Positions 29,550-38,215 of a stretch of 64,000 bases of DNA are shown one piece after another. The position numbers and the translations under genes are program-made. The notes beneath the pieces are model-generated. The model was not told where the DNA came from and did not search any database. It worked only from the letters and a program-made list of their open reading frames with translations. Each line of letters opens with the position of its first letter. The stretch's first letter is position 1. The stretch is taken from positions 1 to 64,000 of the forward strand of contig NZ_QHKS01000004.1 of the NCBI RefSeq assembly GCF_003353175.1, written 5' to 3'. This stretch comes from Paraburkholderia lacunae (GTDB lineage Bacteria; Pseudomonadota; Gammaproteobacteria; Burkholderiales; Burkholderiaceae).

Positions 29550-29580
29550 CAGGCTGAGGTTCAGGTCGAGGCTCAGCCTG
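29550..29580. terminator. Hairpin between mreB-like and allophanate hydrolase domain genes
   Basis: A perfect 9-bp inverted repeat (CAGGCTGAG / CTCAGCCTG, loop 13) lies between two convergent stops. It is a likely bidirectional terminator without a T-run. Confidence 0.45.
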
Positions 29581-29584
29581 AAGG

Positions 29585-30130
29585 CTAACGCTCGTTAGCC
29601 TCCAGGCTGTCGAGATAGGCGAGCCAGCCGCCGAACGCGGTAATCTCCGTCGCGCCACTGTCGTCGCTGACCGCGGACGGCTCGCAGATAAAGCCTTTCA
29701 CGGCGAGGCCGCCGGCGAGTAGCAGCGTGCCGATACCGAGCGGCGCGGGCACATCCATCACGAACTTGCCGAAGGTGCGCAGCGGCACGTCCCAGACTTC
29801 GACGGCGATTGGCGCGCCTGGCTGGCTGGTCGTGCGGACCAGTCCGGGCTTCGGCGGCTGCGTGCCGGCCAGCGCGTAAAGCCGATAACAGGGCGCGGTG
29901 TGCGTGGCCTCGACAAAGCGCGCGCCGGCCTCCTGCAACTGCCAGTTCAGCGGTTGTCCGCGCAGATGCGCGCCGACCACCGCGAGCGCGACAGTGGGTT
30001 CCTGCAACGGCAATGACTCGCTGCTTGCCGACGCGGCTTCGCTTGCGGTGAGTGGCGACTGAGTCCGCGTGCCCGGCTCGGCGGAACCAGCGGCAAATTG
30101 ATCCATGTTGGTCGGCACGTGTTTTTTCAT
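29585..30130 (-). CDS. Stand-alone allophanate hydrolase C-terminal domain
   Basis: The product is 181 residues. After about 45 low-complexity A/S/E residues it matches the C-terminal domain of AtzF/Dur1,2: VALAVVGAHLRGQPLNWQL (about 47-65), TAPCYRLYALAGTQPPKPGL (79-98) and APLGIGTLLLAGGLAVKGFI (129-148). That domain finishes conversion of the N-carboxycarbamate product to CO2 and ammonia. It is normally fused to the amidase. Here the amidase gene (17145-18638) lacks it, and this copy lies 11 kb away behind a flavin reductase and a GntR gene. ATG 30130 has a poor ribosome site; ATG 30106 is an alternative. Confidence 0.82.
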   Translation of the reverse strand: MKKHVPTNMDQFAAGSAEPGTRTQSPLTASEAASASSESLPLQEPTVALAVVGAHLRGQPLNWQLQEAGARFVEATHTAPCYRLYALAGTQPPKPGLVRTTSQPGAPIAVEVWDVPLRTFGKFVMDVPAPLGIGTLLLAGGLAVKGFICEPSAVSDDSGATEITAFGGWLAYLDSLEANER

Positions 30131-30217
30131 GAGTTCGATCTTGAAGACAAGTTTGGACGGAAAACAGCACGAGATATGCCAAGTCCGTCCCGCCTGTCAT
30201 TGAACAGACAGACGATC

Positions 30218-30808
30218 TCAGCCGAGCGTAAAGCGGTCGCGCGTCGTCACGTAGTCGCTCGCGCCGAAACGGCCCACCGGAAAATAGTGCTGCAGCCGCA
30301 CGCGCCATGTCTCGGTGTCGATCAGTTCATCGCGCGCATGCAGCCGCAGCACGCGGCCGATGAAAATCTGCCGGCTGGTCGTCTCCAGTTTCTCCCAGAG
30401 CGTGCATTCGAACGCCACCGGCGCTTCGGCGATGCGCGGCGGCGCGACCCGCGTGCTCGCCGCCGGCGTCAGGCCGACCTCGGCGAGTTCGCTCACATTG
30501 GGCGGCAAGCGCTCGCCGCAGCGATGCATCTTCTCCGCAATCGCCTCGTCAGCGAGATGCACGACGAACTCGCCGGTTCGCACGATGTTCACCGCGGTGT
30601 CCTTTAGCGTGCCGTCGGCCACGCGGTTGATGCTGATCATCACGATCGGCGGCTCCTCGCCGAGCATGTTGAACATCGAGAACGGCGCGGCGTTGATCGT
30701 GCCGTCCGCGCCGAGCGTGGTGACGAGCGCGATCGGACGCGGCACGATCAGGCTCGCCATCAGCTTGTAGCGCTGGTACTCGGTGATCGCTTCGAAGTCG
30801 ATTTCCAT
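30218..30808 (-). CDS. Flavin reductase-like domain protein
   Basis: The product is 196 residues of the DIM6/NTAB-type FMN-binding split-barrel family. The N-terminal run MASLIVPRPIALVTTLGADG and NAAPFSMFNMLGEEPPIVMI is the diagnostic FMN-binding part. Such proteins supply reduced flavin to monooxygenases or act as flavoproteins themselves. No monooxygenase partner is visible nearby. ATG 30808 follows AGGCGG and lies 10 bases after the GntR gene stop. The allophanate domain gene follows after 87 bp. All four minus-strand genes here may form one transcript. Confidence 0.85.
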   Translation of the reverse strand: MEIDFEAITEYQRYKLMASLIVPRPIALVTTLGADGTINAAPFSMFNMLGEEPPIVMISINRVADGTLKDTAVNIVRTGEFVVHLADEAIAEKMHRCGERLPPNVSELAEVGLTPAASTRVAPPRIAEAPVAFECTLWEKLETTSRQIFIGRVLRLHARDELIDTETWRVRLQHYFPVGRFGASDYVTTRDRFTLG

Positions 30809-30818
30809 GATGGACCGC

Positions 30819-31553
30819 CTAGTTCTGGGTAGCGTATTCAGTGATGCCGAGCAGCTGGCCGAGACTTTTCTCGCCTCGCATCCGCGACGTTTCGATGCGC
30901 TCTTCAATGTCGCGCAGATGCGCTTCCATCTGCGCCATCGCGCCGGCTGCATCGCGTGCCTCGATGCAATCGACGATTGCCGCGTGTTCCGCGTGTTCAC
31001 ACGGCGCGTGGCCCGGCGGCTCATACACGCCGACGATCAGCGAGCAGCGCGACACCAGTTCCTTCAGATAGTTTTGCAGGATCGAATTGCCCGCCAGCGC
31101 GGCGATACGCATGTGGAACCCGCTGGCGAGCGTGGCCCACGACGGCTGGTCGAAGCGATGCATCGCCTCGTGCTCATCGGCCAGTTGTTGACGCAGCAAC
31201 TCGATGTCCTCGCGGCTCGCGCGCTGCACGGCCAATTCGACCAGCATGCGTTCGACGGAGCGCCGCGCTTCGAAAATCTCGCGCGTTTCCTCCGGAGTCG
31301 GCTCGGCGATCACTGCGCCCTTGTTCGGCCGCAACACGACGATGCCGTCGTAGGCGAGCTTTTCCAGCACCCGCCGCACGACGGCGCGCCCCACGCCGAA
31401 CAGCTGGCACAGCTCGGGCTCCGGCAGCTTCGTGCCGGGCGTCAGGCGGTGGTTCAGGACGCCGTCGAAGATCGACTGATAGATACGCGCGTCGACGTCC
31501 GCGTCGTCCTTGCGCGTTTTTTTTGCGGTGGCCACGCCGGCTTTCGGGCTCAT
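30819..31553 (-). CDS. GntR-family regulator, FCD type
   Basis: The product is 244 residues. The N-terminal winged helix reads IYQSIFDGVLNHRLTPGTKL and ELCQLFGVGRAVVRRVLEKL. An FCD ligand-binding domain follows, with metal-type residues in EARRSVERMLVE, FHMRIAALAGN and the EHAAIVDCIEARD helix. The start overlaps the stop of the deacetylase gene (ATGA). It probably controls its own operon and the divergent PotABCD-type transporter. Regulators of this type often sense the organic acid or ureide metabolised by neighbouring enzymes. Confidence 0.9.
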   Translation of the reverse strand: MSPKAGVATAKKTRKDDADVDARIYQSIFDGVLNHRLTPGTKLPEPELCQLFGVGRAVVRRVLEKLAYDGIVVLRPNKGAVIAEPTPEETREIFEARRSVERMLVELAVQRASREDIELLRQQLADEHEAMHRFDQPSWATLASGFHMRIAALAGNSILQNYLKELVSRCSLIVGVYEPPGHAPCEHAEHAAIVDCIEARDAAGAMAQMEAHLRDIEERIETSRMRGEKSLGQLLGITEYATQN

Positions 31554-32515
31554 GCGAGTGCCGGGCGCAGCGCGCCATCCCGTTCCAGTTCGTCCATATG
31601 ACGCGCGATGGCGCCCGGCGTCGTGATCCATACATCGCCCTTCGCTCGCGCCGCGGCGATGTGTTCAAGCGCGCGGCGCAGATGGCGCAGCCGGTACGGC
31701 TGCCCCACCAGATACGGATGCAGTGCAATGCCCATCACCAGCGCCTGCGGCTTCGTTCCACGGTTGGCCTGCTCGAGCATCTCGTCGAACTGATCGACGA
31801 TCATGTCGGCGAACGCGCGTCCGTCCATATGGCGCGCCACCATCATCGGCAAATCATTGAGCTCCTGCGGGTACGGAATCGACCACAACGGCGCGCCGCG
31901 CGTGGCCATCCGCACGGGACGGTCGTCGTGGCACCAGTTCAGCGTATAGCGATAGCCAGTCTCGGCCAGCAGATCGGGCGTGAGATGCGACTCCGAGATC
32001 CACGGCGAGAGCCAGCCGTCCGGCGGCGTGCCAGCTTGTTCTGCGATGCGCTCGCGGCAATCCCGAAGCAGCCCACGTTCGCCGCTTTCGTCGAGATCGC
32101 TCTGCCGGTGCGCATTCGTATGGCCGTGGCCGATTAGTTCATCGCCGCGCGCGACGCAAGCCGCAATCAGTTCCGGGCAATGATCGTAGAGCGCGGTGTT
32201 GATGAGCGTGCCGGCCGGCAAGTCGAGCTGATCGAACAGTTCGATGCAGCGCCATGCCCCCACCCGGTTGCCATACTCGCGCCAGCTGTGATTCAGCACG
32301 TCCGGTTGCGGCGAGATCGGCCCGAGCGCGGCGCCGAGTCCTTCGCCGAAAGCAAAGTGCTCGATGTTAAAGCCCAGATAGACGGCGAGCCCGGTGTCGC
32401 CGGGCCAGCGGAACCCATCGCTGTCCGTGATCGGCCGGTAGGCAAAGCGGCCATGCGTGGCGAGCAATTGGCGAGCGCGGTTCTGCACTGCTGGCATGTT
32501 CTCTGTGTCGTTCAT
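31550..32515 (-). CDS. Polysaccharide deacetylase family protein, PuuE-like
   Basis: The product is 321 residues of the NodB/CE4 superfamily and resembles PuuE-type allantoinases: FRWPGDTGLAVYLGFNIEHF, HSWREYGNRVGAWR, GHGHTNAHRQSDLDE and WLSPWISESHLTPDLLAETG. The typical chitin-deacetylase DD motif is replaced, as in PuuE relatives, so a cyclic amide or ureide substrate is more likely than a polysaccharide. The ribosome site at 32515 is weak. An in-frame start at 32722 would add about 69 residues without domain similarity. It is the first gene of the operon that ends with the allophanate domain. Confidence 0.78.
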   Translation of the reverse strand: MNDTENMPAVQNRARQLLATHGRFAYRPITDSDGFRWPGDTGLAVYLGFNIEHFAFGEGLGAALGPISPQPDVLNHSWREYGNRVGAWRCIELFDQLDLPAGTLINTALYDHCPELIAACVARGDELIGHGHTNAHRQSDLDESGERGLLRDCRERIAEQAGTPPDGWLSPWISESHLTPDLLAETGYRYTLNWCHDDRPVRMATRGAPLWSIPYPQELNDLPMMVARHMDGRAFADMIVDQFDEMLEQANRGTKPQALVMGIALHPYLVGQPYRLRHLRRALEHIAAARAKGDVWITTPGAIARHMDELERDGALRPALA

Positions 32516-32843
32516 TTGAAGAAAGCCATGGGTGACGATAAGCGACGGGGAGCGCGCCGTGTGAACCGGGTTGGCCAGCTCATGCCCCGTGACGGACCGA
32601 AGACGCACCGCGATCGCGCAAATCAATCCCATTTGATCGCCGACGATCGATGCATCGGATCGTTTGCAATATGTGAGCCAACTTGTAGACGTTAAGCGCC
32701 GCAGCACGTTTGCAATCGGCAAGCGTCACGATGCGGCGGATGGCACATGTCTTGCATTTACATGGCTTCGCGCAGACGGCGCTTGTACCTCGCCTGTATC
32801 ACGCTAGTGCCGTGCCTGCGCCGTTCACGAGGACAGCCCCTTC
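32516..32843. promoter_or_regulatory. Divergent promoter region between deacetylase and PotA-type genes
   Basis: This 328-bp gap has no convincing gene. A direct repeat CGTTTGCAAT occurs at 32661-32670 and 32707-32716. Between the copies lies CAACTTGTAGACGTT, which resembles the T-G-T-A-G-A-C core bound by FCD-type GntR proteins. I infer promoters for both directions with operator sites for the GntR regulator. Confidence 0.4.
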
Positions 32844-33902
32844 ATGATTCAGCCTGCTTCAACGGTGCTCGAAACCAAAGCCGCCGATATCGAACTGGTG
32901 CACGTGTCGAAGCAATACGGCGACGCGCTCGCCGTCGACGCCATCGATCTGCGTATTGCGGGCGGCCAGTACTGCTGCCTGCTCGGGCCATCCGGATGCG
33001 GCAAGACGTCGACCTTGCGCATGATCGCGGGGCATGAATCGGTCACCGAAGGTGACATTCTGATTGCTGGCCGCAACGTCACGCGCGAAGAACCCGCCGC
33101 CCGCGGCACCGCGATGGTGTTTCAGAACTATGCGCTGTTCCCGCATCTGAGCGCGCGCGATAACGTCGCGTTCAGCCTGAAGATGCGCGGCGTCGCCAAG
33201 GACGTGCGCCGCAAACGCGCGGGCGAACTGCTGGAACTCGTCGCGATGTCGGCGTATGCCGAACGCAAGCCGGCGCAACTCTCCGGCGGCCAGCAGCAGC
33301 GCGTGGCGCTCGCGCGTGCGTTGCTGAATCAGCCCGGCTGCCTGTTGCTCGATGAACCGCTGTCGGCGCTCGATCCCTTCCTGCGCGTTCAGATGCGCGC
33401 CGAACTCAAGCGCTGGCAGAAGGAGCTCGGCATCACCTTCGTGCACGTCACTCACTCGCAGGAAGAGGCGATGGCGCTTGCCGACCTGGTGGTCGTGATG
33501 AGCCATGGCCGCATTGAACAAAGCGGGTCGCCGCACGAAGTCTTCAACCGCCCGCGCACCGAGTTCGTCGCGCGTTTTCTTGGCGGGCACAACGTATTCG
33601 ACACGAATGGCCGCTTGTTTACCGTGCGTGCCGACCATCTGCGCGTGGTGCCGCACGGCGTGACGCCGGTCCAGGCCGCGGGCGGCGAAAGCGGTCTCGC
33701 GCGCATCGGCGGTGTGCCCTGCACGGTGCGCGAGGCCGAATACCAGGGCACCCATTTGCGCATGACGCTCGACCCGCTCGACGGCTCGCCTGAACTGATC
33801 TCGCTCGTGAGCGACGGCGAATACGATCCGGCGCGGCTCGGTCCCGAGGCGCGCGTGGTCGTCTGGTGGAACGAACAGGACGCCCACCCGCTGGCGGCCT
33901 GA
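32844..33902 (+). CDS. ABC transporter ATP-binding protein, PotA-like
   Basis: The product is 352 residues. The ATPase core has Walker [12 protein letters not shown], signature [16 protein letters not shown], Walker [14 protein letters not shown] and switch [15 protein letters not shown]-terminal TOBE/OB regulatory domain follows (about 240-352), as in polyamine and related importers. It opens the cluster with a Tat-exported binding protein and two permeases, together a complete importer. The divergent catabolic operon suggests the cargo is not necessarily a polyamine. Confidence 0.9.
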   Translation: MIQPASTVLETKAADIELVHVSKQYGDALAVDAIDLRIAGGQYCCLLGPSGCGKTSTLRMIAGHESVTEGDILIAGRNVTREEPAARGTAMVFQNYALFPHLSARDNVAFSLKMRGVAKDVRRKRAGELLELVAMSAYAERKPAQLSGGQQQRVALARALLNQPGCLLLDEPLSALDPFLRVQMRAELKRWQKELGITFVHVTHSQEEAMALADLVVVMSHGRIEQSGSPHEVFNRPRTEFVARFLGGHNVFDTNGRLFTVRADHLRVVPHGVTPVQAAGGESGLARIGGVPCTVREAEYQGTHLRMTLDPLDGSPELISLVSDGEYDPARLGPEARVVVWWNEQDAHPLAA

Positions 33903-34018
33903 GCGTGTGCGCGGCATTGCGCGGCATTACGTTACGCGGCCGTGAAGAGCGCGACTGACCCGGAACGTCAACCGGGCGCGAACCGAATTTCAACTGAGCG
34001 CCAACTGAGGAGAAAGCA

Positions 34019-35314
34019 ATGAGTGAAGCGAACGAGAGCCCGGCAGCGGCCGCATCCGACCTGACGGACAAAGGCCTGTCGCGCCGCACGTTCATCAAGG
34101 GCGCGGTGGCGGCGGCCGGTATTGCCGGTTTTCCGTACGTGCACGCGCAGGAGAAGATCACGTTGCGCTATCTCGGCACGGCGGTCAACCAGAGCGCCGA
34201 CATCGCGAAGAAATTCAAGGAAGACACCGGCATCGAGATTCAATACGTGCCGGTGACCACCGACGACGTCGCCAAGCGCATCATCACGCAGCCGAACTCG
34301 TTCGACATTGTCGACACCGAATACTTCGCGCTCAAGAAGCTGATTCCGGCCGGCACGCTCGCGGGCCTCGACGCGAAGCGGATCAAACTCGCGGACAAGA
34401 TCACCCCGGTGCTCACGCGCGGCGAGGTGAACGGCAAGAAGATCGGCGACCAGGGCACCGCGCCGAAAAAGGTGATGTTTCTGACCGGTCCGCGCTCCAC
34501 CGAATTTTCGGCCACGCCCACCGAATGGATGACGCTGATTCCCACCACCTATAACGCCGATACGCTCGGCATTCGCCCCGACCTGATCAAGCGCCCGATC
34601 AGCAGTTGGGCCGAGCTGCTCAATCCGCAGTTCAAGGGCAAGGCGGCGCTGCTCAACATTCCCGCGATCGGTATCATGGATTCGGCGATGGCGATCGAGG
34701 CGATGGGTCACGTCAAGTACGGCGACAAAGGCAATATGACAAAGGCCGAGATCGACCAGACCATCAAGATTCTGATCGAAGCCAAACGCGCCGGCCAGTT
34801 CCGCGCGTTCTGGAAGGACTTCAACGAAAGCGTGAACCTGATGGCCTCCGGCGAAGTGGTGATCCAGTCGATGTGGTCGCCGGCAGTAACCAAGGTGCGC
34901 ACGATGGGTGTCGCCTGCACGTTCCAGCCGCTCAAGGAAGGCTATCGCTCGTGGGCATCGGGTTTCGGCTTTCCGCGCTCGCTGCAGGGCAAGAAGCTCG
35001 ATGCCGCGTATGAGTTCGTCAACTGGTTCCAGAACGGCTGGGCCGGCGCCTACCTGATGCGCCAGGGCTACTACTCGGGCGTGCTCGAAACCGCGAAAGC
35101 CCACATGCAACCTTACGAGTGGGATTACTGGATCGAGGGCAAACCGGCCACCCAGGATATCAAGGCGCCGGACGGCCAGTTGCTCGAAAAGGCCGGCACC
35201 GTGCGTGACGGCGGCTCGTACAACCAGCGCATGGGCGCGATTGCCTGCTGGAATGCGGTGATGGACGAGAACATCTATATGGTGCAGAAGTGGAACGAGT
35301 TCATCGCGGCTTGA
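34019..35314 (+). CDS. ABC transporter substrate-binding protein, PotD-like, Tat-exported
   Basis: The product is 431 residues. The N-terminus has a twin-arginine signal (SRRTFIKGAVAAAGIAGFPY, RR at 22-23) with cleavage probable after VHA. The mature protein has the PotD/PotF-type fold (LRYLGTAVNQSADIAKKFKE, FDIVDTEYFALKKLIPAGTL, EFVNWFQNGWAGAYLMRQGY). ATG 34019 follows GAGGAG. A Tat signal implies the protein may fold in the cytoplasm. It lies 116 bp after the ATPase and 167 bp before the first permease. Confidence 0.9.
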   Translation: MSEANESPAAAASDLTDKGLSRRTFIKGAVAAAGIAGFPYVHAQEKITLRYLGTAVNQSADIAKKFKEDTGIEIQYVPVTTDDVAKRIITQPNSFDIVDTEYFALKKLIPAGTLAGLDAKRIKLADKITPVLTRGEVNGKKIGDQGTAPKKVMFLTGPRSTEFSATPTEWMTLIPTTYNADTLGIRPDLIKRPISSWAELLNPQFKGKAALLNIPAIGIMDSAMAIEAMGHVKYGDKGNMTKAEIDQTIKILIEAKRAGQFRAFWKDFNESVNLMASGEVVIQSMWSPAVTKVRTMGVACTFQPLKEGYRSWASGFGFPRSLQGKKLDAAYEFVNWFQNGWAGAYLMRQGYYSGVLETAKAHMQPYEWDYWIEGKPATQDIKAPDGQLLEKAGTVRDGGSYNQRMGAIACWNAVMDENIYMVQKWNEFIAA

Positions 35315-35481
35315 TCGACGCAGCTGCTTGATAGGCTGCCTGAGACGCTGCTTGATAGGCTGCCTGAGACGCTGCCGGTGCATCGCGCGCCGGCAGCCGC
35401 TGCATTTCGGACGGCGCAGTCATTCCACCGCTGTCTTTCCACCGTAGTCATTCCACCGCAGTCATTCCAGACACACCGCCC
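35315..35481. repeat. Short tandem repeats between binding-protein and permease genes
   Basis: A 24-bp unit (beginning GCTGCTTGATAGGCTGCC) is repeated exactly at 35323-35346 and 35347-35370. A second, imperfect repeat of about 14 bp (GCAGTCATTCCACC type) fills 35416-35470. Together they occupy most of the gap before the permease start, which has no clear ribosome site. Confidence 0.75.
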
Positions 35482-36396
35482 ATGGCCACGATCGAACTCC
35501 CCTCCCGCGCGCAGGACGAACCCGCCCGGCACCGGCGCGCACCGGCATGGCTGCAGGCCACTCCGCTCACGCTGACGTTCGTGCTGTTCTTCATCGTGCC
35601 GCTCGTCATCACGCTGATCGTCAGCTTCTGGGATTTCAACGAGTACCAGATCATTCCAGCCTTCACGCTGAAGAACTACGCGGCGATTTTCAACGGCTGC
35701 GCGTCGATGACGGATGTCTGCGTGACCTTCAAGACGTATTGGTCCACGCTCAAATTCTGCGCGATCGTGTGGGCCGTCACGTTCGTGCTGGGGTTTTCGA
35801 TCGCGTACTTCCTGTCGTTTCACGTGCGCACGACGAGCATGCAGACGGTGCTGTTCCTTGTCTGCACGATTCCGTTCTGGACCTCGAACGTGATCCGGAT
35901 GATCTCGTGGATGCCGCTGCTCGGCCGCAACGGGCTCGTCAATCAGGCGCTGCTGGGCGCGCATCTGATCGACCAGCCGCTCGAATGGCTGCTGTATTCG
36001 AATTTTTCGGTGGTACTGGCGTTCGTGCATCTCTACACGTTTTTCATGATCGTGCCGATTTTCAACGCGATGATGCGCATCGACCGCTCCTTGCTCGAAG
36101 CGGCGCGCGATGCCGGCGCGAGCGGCTGGCAGGTCATTCGCAACGTGGTGTTGCCGCTCTCGAAGACCGGTATTGTGATCGGCTCGATCTTCGTGATCAC
36201 GATCGTGATGGGCGACTTTCTGACCGTTGGCGTGATGGGCGGCCAGCAGATTGCCTCGGTCGGCAAGATCATTCAGGTGCAGACCGGCTACCTGCAATTT
36301 CCCGCTGCGGCGGCTAACGCGATCATTCTTCTGGCCGTTGTGCTGATGATCGTGTGGGGCTTGACCCGGGTGGTCGATATCCGCAAGGAGCTTTGA
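35482..36396 (+). CDS. ABC transporter permease, PotB-like
   Basis: The product is 304 residues with six predicted membrane segments. TM1 is ATPLTLTFVLFFIVPLVITL. The EAA coupling loop is RSLLEAARDAGASGWQVIRN. The periplasmic loop after TM1 contains NGCASMTDVCVTF with two cysteines. It is the BPD-type permease partner of the PotA-like ATPase. ATG 35482 lacks a good ribosome site. The next permease begins one base after its stop, so the two are coupled. Confidence 0.9.
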   Translation: MATIELPSRAQDEPARHRRAPAWLQATPLTLTFVLFFIVPLVITLIVSFWDFNEYQIIPAFTLKNYAAIFNGCASMTDVCVTFKTYWSTLKFCAIVWAVTFVLGFSIAYFLSFHVRTTSMQTVLFLVCTIPFWTSNVIRMISWMPLLGRNGLVNQALLGAHLIDQPLEWLLYSNFSVVLAFVHLYTFFMIVPIFNAMMRIDRSLLEAARDAGASGWQVIRNVVLPLSKTGIVIGSIFVITIVMGDFLTVGVMGGQQIASVGKIIQVQTGYLQFPAAAANAIILLAVVLMIVWGLTRVVDIRKEL

Positions 36397-36397
36397 T

Positions 36398-37294
36398 ATG
36401 CAGGCCAATCGCCTCAAGCACCGCGAGCACCGGCCGGCGAGTTTTTACTGGCTCGCGTTGCTGTTCGGCGTGTTCGTGCTGTTTTTGTATGGCCCGGTCA
36501 TCACGATTTTCATTCTGTCCTTTCAGGGACCGGAGGGCGGGCTGACGTTTCCGATGCGCGGCGTTTCGCTGCACTGGTTTGCCGTGCTGCGCGACGGTGT
36601 CGGCGACGTCGATATCTGGGCCGCGTTTGGGCGATCCGTGCGGCTCGCTCTGGTGGTGACGGTTCTGACCGTGCTGTTTTCCGTGGCAGCGGGGCTGGCT
36701 TTTCGCAGGCGCTTTCGGGGCGATACGGCGGTGTTTTATGTGTCGGTTGCCAGTCTGATCATGCCTTCCATTATCGTTTCGCTTGGCATCGGGTTGACAT
36801 TCCGGCTGCTGGACAACGGAATCCGGTATCTCGCTGCCGCATGGGGGTATCAGTCTCTTGCCGATAGCTATACGACTTCGATGGGCTTGTTGACCTCAGC
36901 CCTTGGTGCGCACCTGACCTGGACGTTGCCCTTTGGTTTGCTGGTGATGTTCGCTGTCTTTAACCGCTTCAATCCGGCTTACGAGGAAGCTTCGAGGGAT
37001 TTGGGCGCTACGCCGTGGCAGAGTTTCCGGCACGTCGTCCTGCCGATCATTGGACCTTCGGTGGTTGGCGTGGCCATGTTCGGCTTCACGCTCTCATGGG
37101 ATGAGATTGCGCGTACCTCGCAGGCGATCGGTGACCAGAATACTTTGCCGCTCGAACTGCAGGGGCTGACCACTTCGGTGACTACGCCGGTGATTTACGC
37201 GCTTGGGACGATGACCACGGTGTTGTCATTTGCTGTGATGGGCCTGTGTTTGCTTGCTGTGAGGGGCCTGGCGCGAAAGCGCACGGTGGCCTGA
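36398..37294 (+). CDS. ABC transporter permease, PotC-like
   Basis: The product is 298 residues with six membrane segments, starting WLALLFGVFVLFLYGPVITI. The EAA loop is NPAYEEASRDLGATPWQSFR. GGAG precedes ATG 36398, which is one base after the previous stop. It completes the heterodimeric permease of the PotABCD-type importer. From about 36.7 kb onward the gene uses slightly more A/T-ending codons than its neighbours. Confidence 0.9.
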   Translation: MQANRLKHREHRPASFYWLALLFGVFVLFLYGPVITIFILSFQGPEGGLTFPMRGVSLHWFAVLRDGVGDVDIWAAFGRSVRLALVVTVLTVLFSVAAGLAFRRRFRGDTAVFYVSVASLIMPSIIVSLGIGLTFRLLDNGIRYLAAAWGYQSLADSYTTSMGLLTSALGAHLTWTLPFGLLVMFAVFNRFNPAYEEASRDLGATPWQSFRHVVLPIIGPSVVGVAMFGFTLSWDEIARTSQAIGDQNTLPLELQGLTTSVTTPVIYALGTMTTVLSFAVMGLCLLAVRGLARKRTVA

Positions 37295-37400
37295 GTTTTT
37301 GATTTCACACCGGGCGGCGTTCATCCTGTCGCCCGCATGTGGCACAGTATCGTTGGGCGCAGACGTTACGCTTGCGGAACTGGACAACGATCACAGCCAC

Positions 37401-37919
37401 ATGAAAAACCTGATTTCGTACGAACCCCCGGTCGACGAAGACGCGCTTTTGATGAAGTGGATCCGGCGCGCACGCGAATCCCAGATGAGCCATTACGACA
37501 TGGCCGACCTGTTGTCCGCGCGGGAGCGCCGCGTCGGCTGGCTGGTGACCGCGCTGACCGCCTTTGTAGGAACGGCGGTGTTTGCGTCCTTGAATGAGGC
37601 GGCCGTCGCGCCGGCACTCAGGATTATCGTGGGTCTCGTGAGCGTGATGGCCGCGGTCTCCGCCGCATTGCAAACCTTCTTCCGATTTGCGGAGCGCGCG
37701 GAAAAGCATCGCGCCGCCGGCGCGAGGTATGGTGCGGTGCGGCGCCGGCTGGAAGCGGTCTTTGCGGGCGACCCCGACGCGCGCGACGGCCACTACCTCA
37801 GCGCGATTCGCGACGAACTGGACCGGCTGGCGGAAGATTCGCCGAATGTGCCGCCGGCGGTTTTTTATCGCACGCAACGCACCTTGTCCGGCGACGCGGA
37901 AAGAAGCGGCGGTGAATGA
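37401..37919 (+). CDS. SLATT-domain two-TM membrane protein
   Basis: The product is 172 residues from ATG 37401 (weak ribosome site). It has the SLATT pattern: an N-terminal helix (LLMKWIRRARESQMSHYDMA), two membrane segments (GWLVTALTAFVGTAVFASL and IIVGLVSVMAAVSAALQTFF), then FAERAEKHRAAGARYGAVRR followed by a long helix. SLATT proteins are predicted pore-forming effectors, often paired with nucleotide-sensing SMODS or SLOG domains in conflict systems. No such partner is adjacent, so this may be a free-standing version with another role. Confidence 0.7.
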   Translation: MKNLISYEPPVDEDALLMKWIRRARESQMSHYDMADLLSARERRVGWLVTALTAFVGTAVFASLNEAAVAPALRIIVGLVSVMAAVSAALQTFFRFAERAEKHRAAGARYGAVRRRLEAVFAGDPDARDGHYLSAIRDELDRLAEDSPNVPPAVFYRTQRTLSGDAERSGGE

Positions 37920-37972
37920 ACACGCGGCAAATTGAGTGCGGGTCCGACGTCAGCTCGCGTAGAGGGCCCCAG

Positions 37973-38000
37973 GCGGCGCTTAAGCTTTGCTTAAGGCCGC
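37973..38000. other. Strong intergenic hairpin
   Basis: CTTAAGC-TTT-GCTTAAG (37979-37995) extends with GCGGC/GCCGC arms and one bulged G to a stem of about 12 bp. There is no T-run. It may be a terminator for the SLATT gene or a structured leader element. The rest of the 296-bp gap to the next gene shows nothing else I can name. Confidence 0.4.
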
Positions 38001-38215
38001 ACTCCGCAGAATCTACGACTCGCCAGATCCGCCCGCCCAATTCGGCATATTTTTCCGCGCAGGATGCGCGGAACGACAGGCTCGCTGCGCAATATTTACC
38101 CTGCTTTACCCTACAACGGCCATCGCCCGCGCCCGATTATGGTATTGTCCGCCGGGCACTCTAAAGCTCATTGCCACGCTTTATCGGGAAGCATAATCGC
38201 TCCCTAAAAAATCTT

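Noticed and set aside
32516-32722. In-frame extension of the PuuE-like deacetylase to 32722
   Set aside because: The extra 69 residues lack similarity or a ribosome site and would cover the likely operator region.
35275-36417. 380-codon minus frame across the importer permease
   Set aside because: It is antisense to a permease with an EAA loop. Its composition (H, R, D, Q) is typical of shadow frames.
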